Below are positions 1-8,908 of a stretch of DNA of 64,000 bases, piece after piece. The DNA is from Streptomyces sp. NRRL F-5135. GTDB lineage: Bacteria > Actinomycetota > Actinomycetes > Streptomycetales > Streptomycetaceae. The notes below the pieces were generated by a model, which made no database searches, was not told the origin of the DNA, and was given only the letters and a program-made list of their open reading frames with translations. The position numbers and the translations under genes are program-made. Position 1 is the stretch's first letter, and each line of letters opens with the position of its first letter. The stretch lies in assembly GCF_000719775.1 (NCBI RefSeq), contig NZ_JOHR01000005.1, positions 338,889-402,888 on the forward strand, in the 5' to 3' direction.

Positions 1-1
1 A

Positions 2-166
2 TGGCTGCGGCTCGGTGAGCGCACCCTCGACTTCGCGGCGGCCTGCGAGGCGGCGGGCGTGGTCGTACGGCCGTTCGCGGGTGAGGGGGTCCGGGTCACG
101 ATCGGTGAGATGGAGGCAAACGACATCTTCCTCCAGGTGGCGGGTGCGTTCCGCAAGGAGGCCTGA
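2..166 (+). CDS. Aminotransferase C-terminus (histidinol-phosphate/aromatic type), cut by window edge
   Basis: The last 54 codons of a gene that begins outside the window. The visible peptide starts [20 protein letters not shown] and continues through [16 protein letters not shown] to a TGA at 164-166. The pattern of an acidic helix, then V-R-P-F, then R-V-T-I-G, then a short terminal helix is what the small C-terminal domain of class I/II PLP aminotransferases of the HisC/phenylalanine-aminotransferase group looks like; the Arg of VRVTIG would be the carboxylate-binding Arg. The lysine that binds PLP is not in the window, so substrate cannot be judged. A hairpin terminator follows at 217-244. 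Confidence 0.7.
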   Translation, partial: WLRLGERTLDFAAACEAAGVVVRPFAGEGVRVTIGEMEANDIFLQVAGAFRKEA

Positions 167-216
167 CCGGCCGGCCGGGGTGCGGTGAGTCGGCCGGAGC
201 GCTGTGACCGGTCACT

Positions 217-244
217 GAGGGCGGCTCGTTTTCGGGCCGCCCTC
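217..244 (+). terminator. Hairpin terminator after aminotransferase
   Basis: GAGGGCGGC (217-225) pairs perfectly with GCCGCCCTC (236-244) over a 10-nt loop rich in T. It separates the aminotransferase from the cyd operon. Confidence 0.7.
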
Positions 245-322
245 TTGACGTCTCACGGCCGGGATGCTTATAGGCACCCCCCGTGAAGATCGGCCGAATG
301 GGTGCGCCATAATGCTTGTGAA

Positions 323-338
323 TGTGAACGCGTTCACA
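323..338. promoter_or_regulatory. Rex operator upstream of cydA
   Basis: TGTGAACGCGTTCACA is a perfect 16-bp palindrome and matches the Streptomyces Rex operator (TGTGAAC-N2-GTTCACA type) known from cydA and rex promoters. An extra TTGTGAA half-site sits immediately upstream at 316-322. The centre is about 90 bp from the cydA start codon. Rex is released at high NADH/NAD+, so the site predicts derepression of cydABCD when oxygen is limiting. The rex gene itself is not in the window. Confidence 0.9.
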
Positions 339-419
339 AGCTGGCCCGATTTCTGTCGCTACGTCCAGGACGAAAGGGGCGAGCTGCCGCAGCACCACGG
401 CGAAGTAAGGAGAAACGAC

Positions 420-1928
420 GTGGACCTCGCTCTGGCGCCGGAGACCCTGGCGCGATGGCAGTTCGGCATCACGACCGTCTACCACTTCCTCTTCGTCCCC
501 TTGACGATCTCGCTCGCGGCCCTGACGGCGGGACTGGAGACCGCCTGGGTCCGCACGGGGAATCCGAAGTACCTCAGGGCCACCAAGTTCTGGGGCAAGC
601 TGTTCCTGATCAACATCGCGATGGGTGTCGTGACGGGCATCGTGCAGGAGTTCCAGTTCGGGATGAACTGGTCCGACTACTCGCGCTTCGTGGGTGACAT
701 CTTCGGAGCCCCGCTCGCCTTCGAGGCGCTGATCGCGTTCTTCTTCGAGTCCACCTTCATCGGTCTGTGGATCTTCGGCTGGGACAAGCTGCCCAAGAAG
801 ATCCACCTGGCCTGCATATGGATGGTCTCGATCGGAACGATCCTCTCGGCGTACTTCATCCTGGCCGCGAACTCCTGGATGCAGCACCCGGTCGGGTACC
901 GCATCAACAAGGAAGCCGGCCGGGCCGAGCTCACGGACTTCTGGGCGGTGCTCACCCAGAACACGGCGCTCGCCCAGTTCTTCCACACGATCACCGCCGC
1001 CTTCCTCGTCGGTGGTGCCTTCATGGTCGGCATCGCGGCCTTCCACCTGGCCCGCAAGAAGCACATACCGGTGATGAGGACCTCGCTGCGCCTCGGTCTG
1101 GTGACCGTCGTCATCGCGGGCATGCTCACCGCCATCAGCGGTGACAGGCTCGGCAAGATCATGTACCAGCAGCAGCCGATGAAGATGGCCGCGGCGGAGG
1201 CGCTGTGGGACGGCCAGGCCCCCGCGCCGTTCTCCGTCTTCGCGTACGGGGACGTCGACGAGGGCCACAACAAGGTCGCCATCGAGATCCCCGGACTGCT
1301 CTCCTTCCTCGCCAACGACGACTTCACCTCGCACGTGCCCGGCATCAACGACATCAACAAGGCCGAGCAGGAGAAGTACGGTCCCGGCGACTACCGGCCC
1401 AACATCCCCGTCGCCTACTGGGGCTTCCGCTGGATGATCGGCTTCGGCATGGCGTCCTTCGGCATAGGGCTGCTCGGCCTCTGGCTGACCCGCAGGAAGT
1501 TCCTGCTGCCACCGGCCCTGCGGACGGGCGAGGACGAGGTGCCGAATCTGGTGCTCTTCCGGAACACGGCACTCAGCCCCAAGTTCGCGCGGCTCTACTG
1601 GATCGTCGCCCTCTGGACGCTGCTCTTCCCGCTGATCGCCAACTCCTGGGGCTGGATCTTCACCGAGACCGGACGCCAGCCGTGGGTCGTGTACGGAGTG
1701 CTGCGCACCGCCGACGCGGTTTCCCCCGGCGTCTCCCAGGCCGAAGTGCTGATTTCGATGACCGTCTTCACGCTGCTGTACGCCATCCTCGCCGTCGTCG
1801 AGGTCAGGCTGATGGTCAAGTACATCAAGGCCGGGCCGCCGGAGCTCACGGAAGCCGATCTCAACCCGCCCACCCGGATCGGCGGCGATCCCGCGGACGC
1901 CGACCGTCCGATGGCCTTCTCGTACTGA
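420..1928 (+). CDS. cydA: Cytochrome bd ubiquinol/menaquinol oxidase subunit I
   Basis: Haem-bearing catalytic subunit of the terminal oxidase that oxidises menaquinol and reduces O2 with high affinity in the membrane. The GTG at 420 is chosen because AAGGAG lies 8 bases upstream and the protein then begins with the family-typical MDLALAPETLARWQFGITTV; 502 residues, usual for CydA. The N-terminal helix carries the conserved His after TTVY (haem b595 ligand in the family), and the conserved GRQPW motif stands in TETGRQPWVVYG near the end. Many hydrophobic helices are evident. cydB follows after 14 bases and cydCD after that, so it is the first gene of an operon under the Rex operator at 323-338. 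Confidence 0.95.
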   Translation: MDLALAPETLARWQFGITTVYHFLFVPLTISLAALTAGLETAWVRTGNPKYLRATKFWGKLFLINIAMGVVTGIVQEFQFGMNWSDYSRFVGDIFGAPLAFEALIAFFFESTFIGLWIFGWDKLPKKIHLACIWMVSIGTILSAYFILAANSWMQHPVGYRINKEAGRAELTDFWAVLTQNTALAQFFHTITAAFLVGGAFMVGIAAFHLARKKHIPVMRTSLRLGLVTVVIAGMLTAISGDRLGKIMYQQQPMKMAAAEALWDGQAPAPFSVFAYGDVDEGHNKVAIEIPGLLSFLANDDFTSHVPGINDINKAEQEKYGPGDYRPNIPVAYWGFRWMIGFGMASFGIGLLGLWLTRRKFLLPPALRTGEDEVPNLVLFRNTALSPKFARLYWIVALWTLLFPLIANSWGWIFTETGRQPWVVYGVLRTADAVSPGVSQAEVLISMTVFTLLYAILAVVEVRLMVKYIKAGPPELTEADLNPPTRIGGDPADADRPMAFSY

Positions 1929-1942
1929 GGAGCTGAGGAGCA

Positions 1943-2941
1943 ATGGAACTCCACGACGTCTGGTTCGTCCTGATCGCCGTCCTGTGGATCGGCTACTTCT
2001 TCCTCGAAGGGTTCGATTTCGGGATCGGCGTCCTGACCAAGCTGCTCGCCCGCGACCGCAAGGAGCGGCGCGTGCTGATCAACACCATCGGGCCCGTCTG
2101 GGACGGCAATGAGGTCTGGCTGCTCAGCGCGGGCGGCGCGACCTTCGCCGCGTTCCCCGAGTGGTACGCGACGCTCTTCTCGGGCTTCTACCTGCCGCTG
2201 TTGCTGATCCTCGTCTGCCTGATCGTGCGGGGCGTGGCCTTCGAGTACCGGGCCAAGCGGCCCGAGGAGAACTGGCAGCGCAACTGGGAGAACGCGATCT
2301 TCTGGACCTCGCTGATCCCCGCCGTGCTGTGGGGTGTCGCCTTCGGCAACATCGTGCGGGGCGTGAAGATCGACGCGCAGATGGAATACGTCGGCAGTGT
2401 CGCGGACCTGCTCAACCCGTACGCGCTCCTGGGCGGGCTGGTGACTCTGGCCCTCTTCACCTTCCACGGCACGGTCTTCGCCGGGCTGAAGACGGTCGGC
2501 GAGATACGGGCGCGGGCCAGGAAGCTGGCACTGGTGCTGGGACCGGTCACCGCCGTACTGGCGCTGGGGTTCCTGCTCTGGACCCAGTACGGTCACGGTG
2601 ACGGCGCGAGCCTGGTGGCCTTGATCGTCGCCGTGGTGGCACTGGTGGGTGCGATCGGAGCCATCGGTGCCGGACGCGAGGGCTGGTCGTTCATGCTCTC
2701 CGGGGTGACGATCGTGGCGGCCGTCGCGATGCTCTTCCTCACGCTCTTCCCGAACGTCATGCCGTCCTCGCTCAACGAGGCATGGAACCTGACGGTGACG
2801 AACGCCTCCTCGACCCCGTACACGCTCAAGATCATGACATGGTGCGCGGCGATCGCGACGCCGCTCGTGATGCTCTACCAGGGCTGGACGTACTGGGTGT
2901 TCCGGAAGCGGATCGGTACGCAGCACATAGCCGACGCGTAG
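1943..2941 (+). CDS. cydB: Cytochrome bd oxidase subunit II
   Basis: 332-residue integral membrane partner of CydA. The N-terminus contains the CydB hallmark LEGFDFGIG, followed by FLxR-type basic loops and eight or so hydrophobic segments. GAGGAG stands just before the ATG. It lies 14 bases after cydA and its TAG stop is only 6 bases before the cydCD start, so the three genes are surely cotranscribed. Subunit II carries no catalytic haem in the family but is needed for assembly of the oxidase. Confidence 0.95.
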   Translation: MELHDVWFVLIAVLWIGYFFLEGFDFGIGVLTKLLARDRKERRVLINTIGPVWDGNEVWLLSAGGATFAAFPEWYATLFSGFYLPLLLILVCLIVRGVAFEYRAKRPEENWQRNWENAIFWTSLIPAVLWGVAFGNIVRGVKIDAQMEYVGSVADLLNPYALLGGLVTLALFTFHGTVFAGLKTVGEIRARARKLALVLGPVTAVLALGFLLWTQYGHGDGASLVALIVAVVALVGAIGAIGAGREGWSFMLSGVTIVAAVAMLFLTLFPNVMPSSLNEAWNLTVTNASSTPYTLKIMTWCAAIATPLVMLYQGWTYWVFRKRIGTQHIADA

Positions 2942-2947
2942 GAGTAG

Positions 2948-5900
2948 GTGTTTCACGTGAAACCAATCGACCCGCGCCTGCTCCGGTACGCCCGGGCCAC
3001 CCGCTTCTTCCTGGCGGCATCCGTGGCCCTCGGACTGGCCGGAGCGGGGCTGGTCGTCGCCCAGGCGATGCTGATCGCCGAGGTGGTGGTGGGCGCGTTC
3101 CAGCGTGGTTCCGGCGTCTCCGACCTGAGCACTCCCCTGCTTCTGTTGGCAGGGGTCGCCGTGGGGCGGGGCGTGGTCTCCTGGCTGACGGAACTGGCCG
3201 CCCACCGGGCCAGCGCCTCGGTCAAGTCCGAACTGCGCGGACGGCTGCTGGACCGGGCGGCTGAGCTGGGACCCGGCTGGCTCAGCGGCATGCGCACCGG
3301 CTCGCTGGTGGCGCTCGCCACACGCGGCGTCGACGCCCTGGACGACTACTTCGCGCGCTATCTTCCTCAGCTGGGGCTCGCAGTGGTGGTGCCGGTCGCG
3401 GTCCTGGCGCGCATCGTCACCGAGGACTGGGTTTCGGCGGCCGTCATCGTGGTGACCCTGCCACTGATCCCGATGTTCATGGTGCTCATCGGCTGGGCCA
3501 CTCAATCCCGGATGGACCGGCAGTGGCGGCTGCTGTCCCGGCTGTCCGGTCACTTCCTGGATGTGGTCGCCGGCCTGCCGACCCTCAAGGTCTTCGGCCG
3601 GGCCAAGGCACAGGCCGAGTCGATCCGTTCGATCACTTCGGAGTACCGCCGGGCCACCCTGCGCACGCTGCGGATCGCCTTCCTCTCCTCCTTCGCGCTG
3701 GAACTGCTCTCGACGCTGTCCGTGGCGCTGGTCGCCGTCGGGATCGGGATGCGGCTCGTGCACGGCGACCTCGATCTGTACACCGGTCTGGTGGTCCTGG
3801 TCCTCGCACCCGAGGCGTACCTGCCGATCCGGCAGGTCGGAGCGCAGTACCACGCGGCGGCCGAGGGCCTCTCGGCCGCCGAGGAGATCTTCACGGTCCT
3901 GGAGACCGAGCCCGTGGCGGCGGGCGGAACGGCTGAGGTGCCCGCGACGCCGCGCCTGGAGCTGGACGGGGTGACGGTCCGCCACCGAGGACGGTCGGAG
4001 CCGTCACTGGATTCCGCCTCCCTGACGGTCGAGCCGGGGGAGACGGTCGCACTCGTCGGACCGAGCGGTATCGGAAAGACCACCCTGCTCGATGTGGTGC
4101 TCGGGTTCGCCGTACCGGAGAAGGGCCGGGTACGGGTGGACGGCCGGGATCTGGCGTCCCTGGACCCGGAGCGCTGGCGGGAGCGGATCGCCTGGGTCCC
4201 TCAGCAGCCGTACCTCTTCGCTGGGACGATCGCCGAGAACGTGCGCCTCGCCCGGCCGGACGCGGACGCGGACGCGGTACGGACGGCGCTGCGCGACGCG
4301 GGTGCCGACGTGTTCGTGGCCGGGCTGCCCGACGGGGTGGACACGGTCCTCGGCGAGGACGGTGCGGGGCTCTCCGCCGGGCAGCGGCAACGGCTGGCGC
4401 TGGCCCGCGCCTTTCTCGCCGACCGGCCGCTGCTGCTGCTGGACGAGCCGACGGCGGCGCTCGACGGAGAGACCGAGGCGGGGATCGTCGAGGCCGTACG
4501 GCGGCTCGCGAGGGGCCGTACGGTCCTGCTGGTCGTCCACCGGCCGGCGCTGCTCGCGGTGGCGGACCGGGTGGTCGCCCTGCCGGAGCGTACGGCGCCG
4601 GACGGGACGGCCGTGGGGGCGGTACGGGCGGCGGCGACGCCGGTGGACCCGGAACGGGGCCCGCGCGACGACGGCGCGGACGAGGCGTGGCGCGGAGCCC
4701 CGTACGAGGAGTTCCCGCGCGAGGACTTCCCGTACGAGGAGTCCGAGCACGAGGAGTCCCGGCGCGCGAAGTCCCAGTACGAGGAGTCCCCGGACTCCTC
4801 GTACGAGGAGTTCCGGCGCGGAGAGGCCGGCCCAGCCCGGGACCCGCTGGCCCGGATGCGGGCCGCCGCCGGGCCACTGCGCGGGCGCTTCCTGCTCGCG
4901 CTGCTCCTCGGGAGCTGCGCACTCGCCTCCGCCGTCGGACTCATGGCGGTCTCCGGCTGGCTGATCTCCCGGGCCTCCCAGGAACCCCCCGTTCTCTACT
5001 TGATGATCGCGGTCACCGCGACCCGCGCCTTCGGTATCGGCCGGGCGGTCTTCCGGTACGCCGAGCGGCTCGTGTCCCATGACGCGGTGCTCAGGATGCT
5101 CGCCGATCTGCGAGTCTCCGTGTACCGGCGGCTGGAGCGGATCGCGCCGGCCGGACTGCGTGTGACCAGGCGCGGTGACCTGCTTTCCCGGCTGGTCGCC
5201 GACGTGGACGAACTTCAGGACTACTGGCTGCGATGGCTGCTCCCGGTCGGCACCGCGCTGCTCGTCGGCGTGGGCACCGTCGGATTCACCGCGTGGCTGC
5301 TGCCGGAAGCGGGCGCCGTACTGGCCGTGGGCCTGCTCCTCGCGGGGCTGGGCGTGCCGCTCCTGAGCGGCGCCTGCGCCCGCCGGACCGAGCGCCAACT
5401 GGCTCCGGCGCGCGGCATGCTCGCCACCCGGATCGTCGATCTGTTGCGGGGCACCGCCGAGCTGACCGTCACGGGCGCGCTCGGACGCCGGATGCGCGAG
5501 GTGCGCGCGGCCGACGGGACGCTGACGGCCATCGCCTCGCGCGGCGCGACCGCGCTGGCGCTCGGCGGCGGACTCTCCGCCCTGGTCGCCGGGGTGACCG
5601 TGGCCGCGTCGGCGGTCGTCGGCGTCCAGGCCGTGCACGACGGGCGGCTCGCGGGCGTCGGACTGGCCGTGATCGTCCTGACCCCGCTCGCTGCCTTCGA
5701 GGCGGTCAGCGGCCTCCCCCTGGCGGTGCGGTACCGGCAGCGCTCCCGGCGCGGTGCCGAGCGGCTGTGCGAGGTGCTGGACGCTCCCGTACCCGTACGG
5801 GAACCGGCGCGGCCGGAGGGTCCGGACGGCGGTCCGGGACAGCCGGAAGGGGCGCGACGGGCGGCCGGGACTCCCGTGTCGCCGTTCCCGCTGGAGGTGC

Positions 5901-6661
5901 GGAACCTGGCTGCCCGGCACGCGGGACAGACGCGGGACGCGCTCAGCGGTTTCGACCTGACCCTGACGGCGGGCAAGAGGGTGGCGGTCGTCGGTCCGTC
6001 CGGCTCCGGCAAGACCACCCTCGCCCAGGTGCTGCTGCGCTTCCTGGACGCACGTGAGGGCGGTTGCCGTCTCGGAGGGACGGACACGACCAGGCTGGAC
6101 GGCGACACCGTGCGGCGCTTCGTCGGGCTGTGCGCCCAGGACGCGCACCTCTTCGACAGTTCCGTACGGGAGAACCTGAGGCTCGCCCGCACGGACGCGA
6201 CCGATGCGGAACTGCGTGACGCGCTGCGCCGCGCCCGGCTGCTCGACTGGGCCGACAGCCTGCCCGCCGGGCTGGACACGCTGGTCGGTGAGCACGGCGC
6301 CCGGCTCTCCGGGGGCCAGCGGCAGCGGTTGGCACTGGCCCGCGCGCTGCTCGCCGACTTCCCCGTGCTGATCCTGGACGAGCCCGCGGAACATCTGGAC
6401 CTGGCCACGGCGGACGCGCTGACGGCCGATCTGCTGGCGGCGACCGAGGGCCGGACGACGCTGCTCATCACGCACCGGCTGCAAGGGCTCGACTCGGTGG
6501 ACGAGGTGATCGTGCTCGACGAGGGGCGGACCGTACAGCGCGGTCCGTACGGTCAATTGGCCGCCGTGGACGGGCCGCTGCGACGCATGCTGGAGCGGGA
6601 GCGCGCGGGTGACCTGCTCGGCGCGCGGCGGGTCGCGGACGCCGTCGCGATCGACGCGTAG
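2948..6661 (+). CDS. cydCD: Fused CydD-CydC ABC exporter for cytochrome bd assembly
   Basis: 1237-residue fusion of the two half-transporters that are separate (CydD and CydC) in enterobacteria; the family exports cysteine/glutathione and is required for cytochrome bd maturation. Two TMD-NBD units are visible: NBD1 with Walker A GPSGIGKTT, signature LSAGQRQR and Walker B LLLLDEPTAAL; NBD2 with GPSGSGKTT, LSGGQRQR and VLILDEPAEHL. Note the unusual second Walker B, DEPAEHL. The halves are joined by a roughly 50-residue acidic repetitive linker (about 4690-4830) with recurring YEEF/YEES. The GTG at 2948 is 6 bases after cydB; a second in-frame GTG at 2957 is better spaced from GGAG (2941-2944). 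The first codons are occupied by a parS palindrome. Confidence 0.93.
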   Translation: MFHVKPIDPRLLRYARATRFFLAASVALGLAGAGLVVAQAMLIAEVVVGAFQRGSGVSDLSTPLLLLAGVAVGRGVVSWLTELAAHRASASVKSELRGRLLDRAAELGPGWLSGMRTGSLVALATRGVDALDDYFARYLPQLGLAVVVPVAVLARIVTEDWVSAAVIVVTLPLIPMFMVLIGWATQSRMDRQWRLLSRLSGHFLDVVAGLPTLKVFGRAKAQAESIRSITSEYRRATLRTLRIAFLSSFALELLSTLSVALVAVGIGMRLVHGDLDLYTGLVVLVLAPEAYLPIRQVGAQYHAAAEGLSAAEEIFTVLETEPVAAGGTAEVPATPRLELDGVTVRHRGRSEPSLDSASLTVEPGETVALVGPSGIGKTTLLDVVLGFAVPEKGRVRVDGRDLASLDPERWRERIAWVPQQPYLFAGTIAENVRLARPDADADAVRTALRDAGADVFVAGLPDGVDTVLGEDGAGLSAGQRQRLALARAFLADRPLLLLDEPTAALDGETEAGIVEAVRRLARGRTVLLVVHRPALLAVADRVVALPERTAPDGTAVGAVRAAATPVDPERGPRDDGADEAWRGAPYEEFPREDFPYEESEHEESRRAKSQYEESPDSSYEEFRRGEAGPARDPLARMRAAAGPLRGRFLLALLLGSCALASAVGLMAVSGWLISRASQEPPVLYLMIAVTATRAFGIGRAVFRYAERLVSHDAVLRMLADLRVSVYRRLERIAPAGLRVTRRGDLLSRLVADVDELQDYWLRWLLPVGTALLVGVGTVGFTAWLLPEAGAVLAVGLLLAGLGVPLLSGACARRTERQLAPARGMLATRIVDLLRGTAELTVTGALGRRMREVRAADGTLTAIASRGATALALGGGLSALVAGVTVAASAVVGVQAVHDGRLAGVGLAVIVLTPLAAFEAVSGLPLAVRYRQRSRRGAERLCEVLDAPVPVREPARPEGPDGGPGQPEGARRAAGTPVSPFPLEVRNLAARHAGQTRDALSGFDLTLTAGKRVAVVGPSGSGKTTLAQVLLRFLDAREGGCRLGGTDTTRLDGDTVRRFVGLCAQDAHLFDSSVRENLRLARTDATDAELRDALRRARLLDWADSLPAGLDTLVGEHGARLSGGQRQRLALARALLADFPVLILDEPAEHLDLATADALTADLLAATEGRTTLLITHRLQGLDSVDEVIVLDEGRTVQRGPYGQLAAVDGPLRRMLERERAGDLLGARRVADAVAIDA
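2949..2964. promoter_or_regulatory. parS: parS centromere-like site (ParB binding)
   Basis: TGTTTCACGTGAAACC: the inner 14 bases GTTTCACGTGAAAC are a perfect palindrome and 15 of 16 positions agree with the general bacterial parS consensus TGTTTCACGTGAAACA. ParB binds such sites and spreads to organise the origin region; Streptomyces chromosomes carry about twenty around oriC. This one overlaps the translation start of cydCD. It was the only full match noticed in the window. Confidence 0.92.
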
Positions 6662-6783
6662 AACGGGCAGCAGCAGCGGCTGGGACAGGAGCATCGGCAG
6701 GAGCAGCGGCTGGGCGCGTGGGAGCCCAGGGGCGCGCATGTGCCGGGGCCCACCGCACCCGAGGTCGACTTTCCCTGCCAAAG

Positions 6784-6797
6784 GGGACTTACTACCC
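6784..6797. promoter_or_regulatory. Possible degenerate DevR/DosR-type box
   Basis: GGGACTTACTACCC shares the outer GGGACTT...CCC of the dormancy-regulator box GGGACTTTAGTCCC (10 of 14 positions). It sits only 7 bases before the start codon of a DevS-like kinase. The overlap with a possible -10 (TACCCT, 6793-6798) makes chance resemblance a real alternative. Confidence 0.3.
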
Positions 6798-6804
6798 TCT
6801 GGGT

Positions 6805-8700
6805 ATGGACGCGTCCGAATCCGAGGACCCGTGCGACGCGGCCGCACGCGCGACCGGCGCCCTGGATGATCTGTCCGCCGGGACCACCGCGCGGGTGCCT
6901 CAGGTGCTGGAGGCGATGTACGCGGTGGGCGCCGGCCGCGGGCTGCGCTCCGTCCTGGGCCGGATCTGTGAGAGCGCGGCCGAGCTGACCGGTGCCGGGT
7001 ACGCGGCGATCGGCATCGTCGACGAGGACGGCGAGGGCCTGTCCGACTTCGTCACGTACGGAATCGGCGAGGACGTCGCCCGGCGCATCGGACGGTGGCC
7101 GGACGGACGCGGCGGCCTCCTCGGCGCGCTGATCAGGGACGCCGAGCCGATCCGGCTGGCCGATCTGACGACCGATACGCGCGCGGTGGGGTTTCCGCCG
7201 GGACATCCGCCGATGAGGGCGTTCCTGGGGGTTCCGATCCGGGGCCGGGACAAGGTGTTCGGCAACCTGTACGTGACGGAGAAGTCGGGGCGGCCGGGGA
7301 AGCCCGGGAGCCCCGAGCGGTCGGAGCCGGCGGTGACACCCAAGAGCCCGGAGTCACCCGAGGGCCCGGGGTCGCCCGAGGGCCCGGGGTCGCCCGAGGG
7401 CCCGGGGGCACCCGCGAGTCCGGACTCGCCTCGGACCCGGAGCCCGGAGTCGCCCGAGGCGCCGACGGAACCGACGGGCGTCCCGGCCGGGCCCGCGTTC
7501 AGTACCCATGATCTGCGCCTGCTGCGCGTCCTGGCGTCCGAGGCCGGGATCGCCATCGGCAACGCCCGGCTGTACGAGGCCGTCCGCCAGCGGGAACGGT
7601 GGATCGACGGATCGGTGGCGGTCACCACCGCGCTGCTGTCCGGCGGTGCTGCCGATGACGCGCTCCTGGTGGTCGCGGAGCAGGCCCGCCGGCTGTCGGA
7701 TTCTGCCTTGGGCGTGGTGATGCTGCGGACCCCGGACGGCGGTCTGGAGGTGGTGGCCGCCTCTCCCGACCACCCGACCGTCAGGGTCGGTCGTCGCTTC
7801 CCGGCACAGGGCCCGGTCACGGCGACGCTGCTCTCCGGAGAGTCCGTGTTCGTGGACGACATCGCCACCGATCCGCGCATGAAGGCCGGGCCGGCCGACG
7901 GGCTCGGACCGATCATGCTGCTGCCGCTGCGTACCGACGGACGGGTGCTCGGCGCCTTGGCCATGCCCCGTGAGCGGGGCGCGCGCCGGTTCGGCGAGAC
8001 GGAACGCGGTCTGGCCGACCGGTTCGCCGCACAGGCTGCGCTGGCGCTGCGGATGGCCGAGGCACAGCGCGACCGGGAGCGGCTGGCCGTTCTGGAGGAC
8101 CGCGACCGGATCGCCCGTGACCTCCACGACCTCGTCATCCAGCGGTTGTTCGCGACCGGCCTGATGCTGGCGGGCGCCCAGCGCGGCCCGGTCGGGGCTG
8201 AGGTGTACCAAGGCATCGACAAGGCGGTGGACGATCTGGACGTGACCATCCAGGAGATCCGTACGGCGATCTTCGCGTTGCAGCGGGCACCGGCCGAGAC
8301 CCCGTCAGGGGTGCGGGCCCGGGTATTGCGGGAGATCTCGATGGCGGCGGAGCCCCTGGGCTTCCGGCCCGTCCACCGGTTCGTGGGCCCGGTCGACTCG
8401 ATCGGCGAAGCCGCCGGGAGGAATCTGGTCGCCGCCCTGCGCGAGGCGCTCTCCAACGCCTTCCGGCACGCGCGGGCCACTCGTGTCGAGGTCGTCGTCG
8501 ACGCGACCGCCCGGCTCGCGGACGGCCGTCGCGCGGTCCGGCTGACCGTCGCGGACGACGGGGTGGGCATGGCGCCCGGCGGGCGGCGCAGCGGGCTGCG
8601 CAATCTGCGTCGCAGGGCCGAGTCGCTGGGCGGATCGAGCACGTACGAGGAGGGGCTGGGGGACGGCGGGACGACGGTGGTGTGGGAAGCACCGCTGTGA
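6805..8700 (+). CDS. DevS/DosS-like GAF-GAF sensor histidine kinase
   Basis: 631-residue cytosolic kinase. The ATG at 6805 is preferred over an upstream in-frame start because homologous sequence begins shortly after; no Shine-Dalgarno is visible and TACCCT ends 6 bases upstream, so the mRNA may be leaderless. Layout: GAF-A (about 20-160) with GFPPGHPPMRAFLGVPI, whose His134 aligns, from memory, with the haem-ligand His of mycobacterial DevS/DosT; a 60-residue Pro/Ser/Gly insert with three 18-bp repeats (7354-7407, SPEGPG each); GAF-B; HisKA_3 dimerisation box DRDRIARDLHDLVIQ with the phosphoacceptor His; HATPase with N box EALSNAFRHA and DDGVGM. No response regulator gene is adjacent. Next to cydABCD it plausibly senses oxygen or redox state. 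Confidence 0.85.
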   Translation: MDASESEDPCDAAARATGALDDLSAGTTARVPQVLEAMYAVGAGRGLRSVLGRICESAAELTGAGYAAIGIVDEDGEGLSDFVTYGIGEDVARRIGRWPDGRGGLLGALIRDAEPIRLADLTTDTRAVGFPPGHPPMRAFLGVPIRGRDKVFGNLYVTEKSGRPGKPGSPERSEPAVTPKSPESPEGPGSPEGPGSPEGPGAPASPDSPRTRSPESPEAPTEPTGVPAGPAFSTHDLRLLRVLASEAGIAIGNARLYEAVRQRERWIDGSVAVTTALLSGGAADDALLVVAEQARRLSDSALGVVMLRTPDGGLEVVAASPDHPTVRVGRRFPAQGPVTATLLSGESVFVDDIATDPRMKAGPADGLGPIMLLPLRTDGRVLGALAMPRERGARRFGETERGLADRFAAQAALALRMAEAQRDRERLAVLEDRDRIARDLHDLVIQRLFATGLMLAGAQRGPVGAEVYQGIDKAVDDLDVTIQEIRTAIFALQRAPAETPSGVRARVLREISMAAEPLGFRPVHRFVGPVDSIGEAAGRNLVAALREALSNAFRHARATRVEVVVDATARLADGRRAVRLTVADDGVGMAPGGRRSGLRNLRRRAESLGGSSTYEEGLGDGGTTVVWEAPL

Positions 8701-8908
8701 CGCGATCCGCCGCGGCAGGGTCACGGGCGCCGCGCCGTAGCGCATGACCCGCGGCTGGGGCACTGACCCGTATGCCGTGGCCCCGGCCGTTCCCCCGGCG
8801 GTCCCCCCGGCCCTCCCCCTCGGTCCCCGGGCGGCGCGTCCGGACTGACCTCCGGCCGCGTCCGAGGGTTCGTGCCCGCGGCTTCCTCCGGTCGGGGTTC
8901 GCCAGCGC

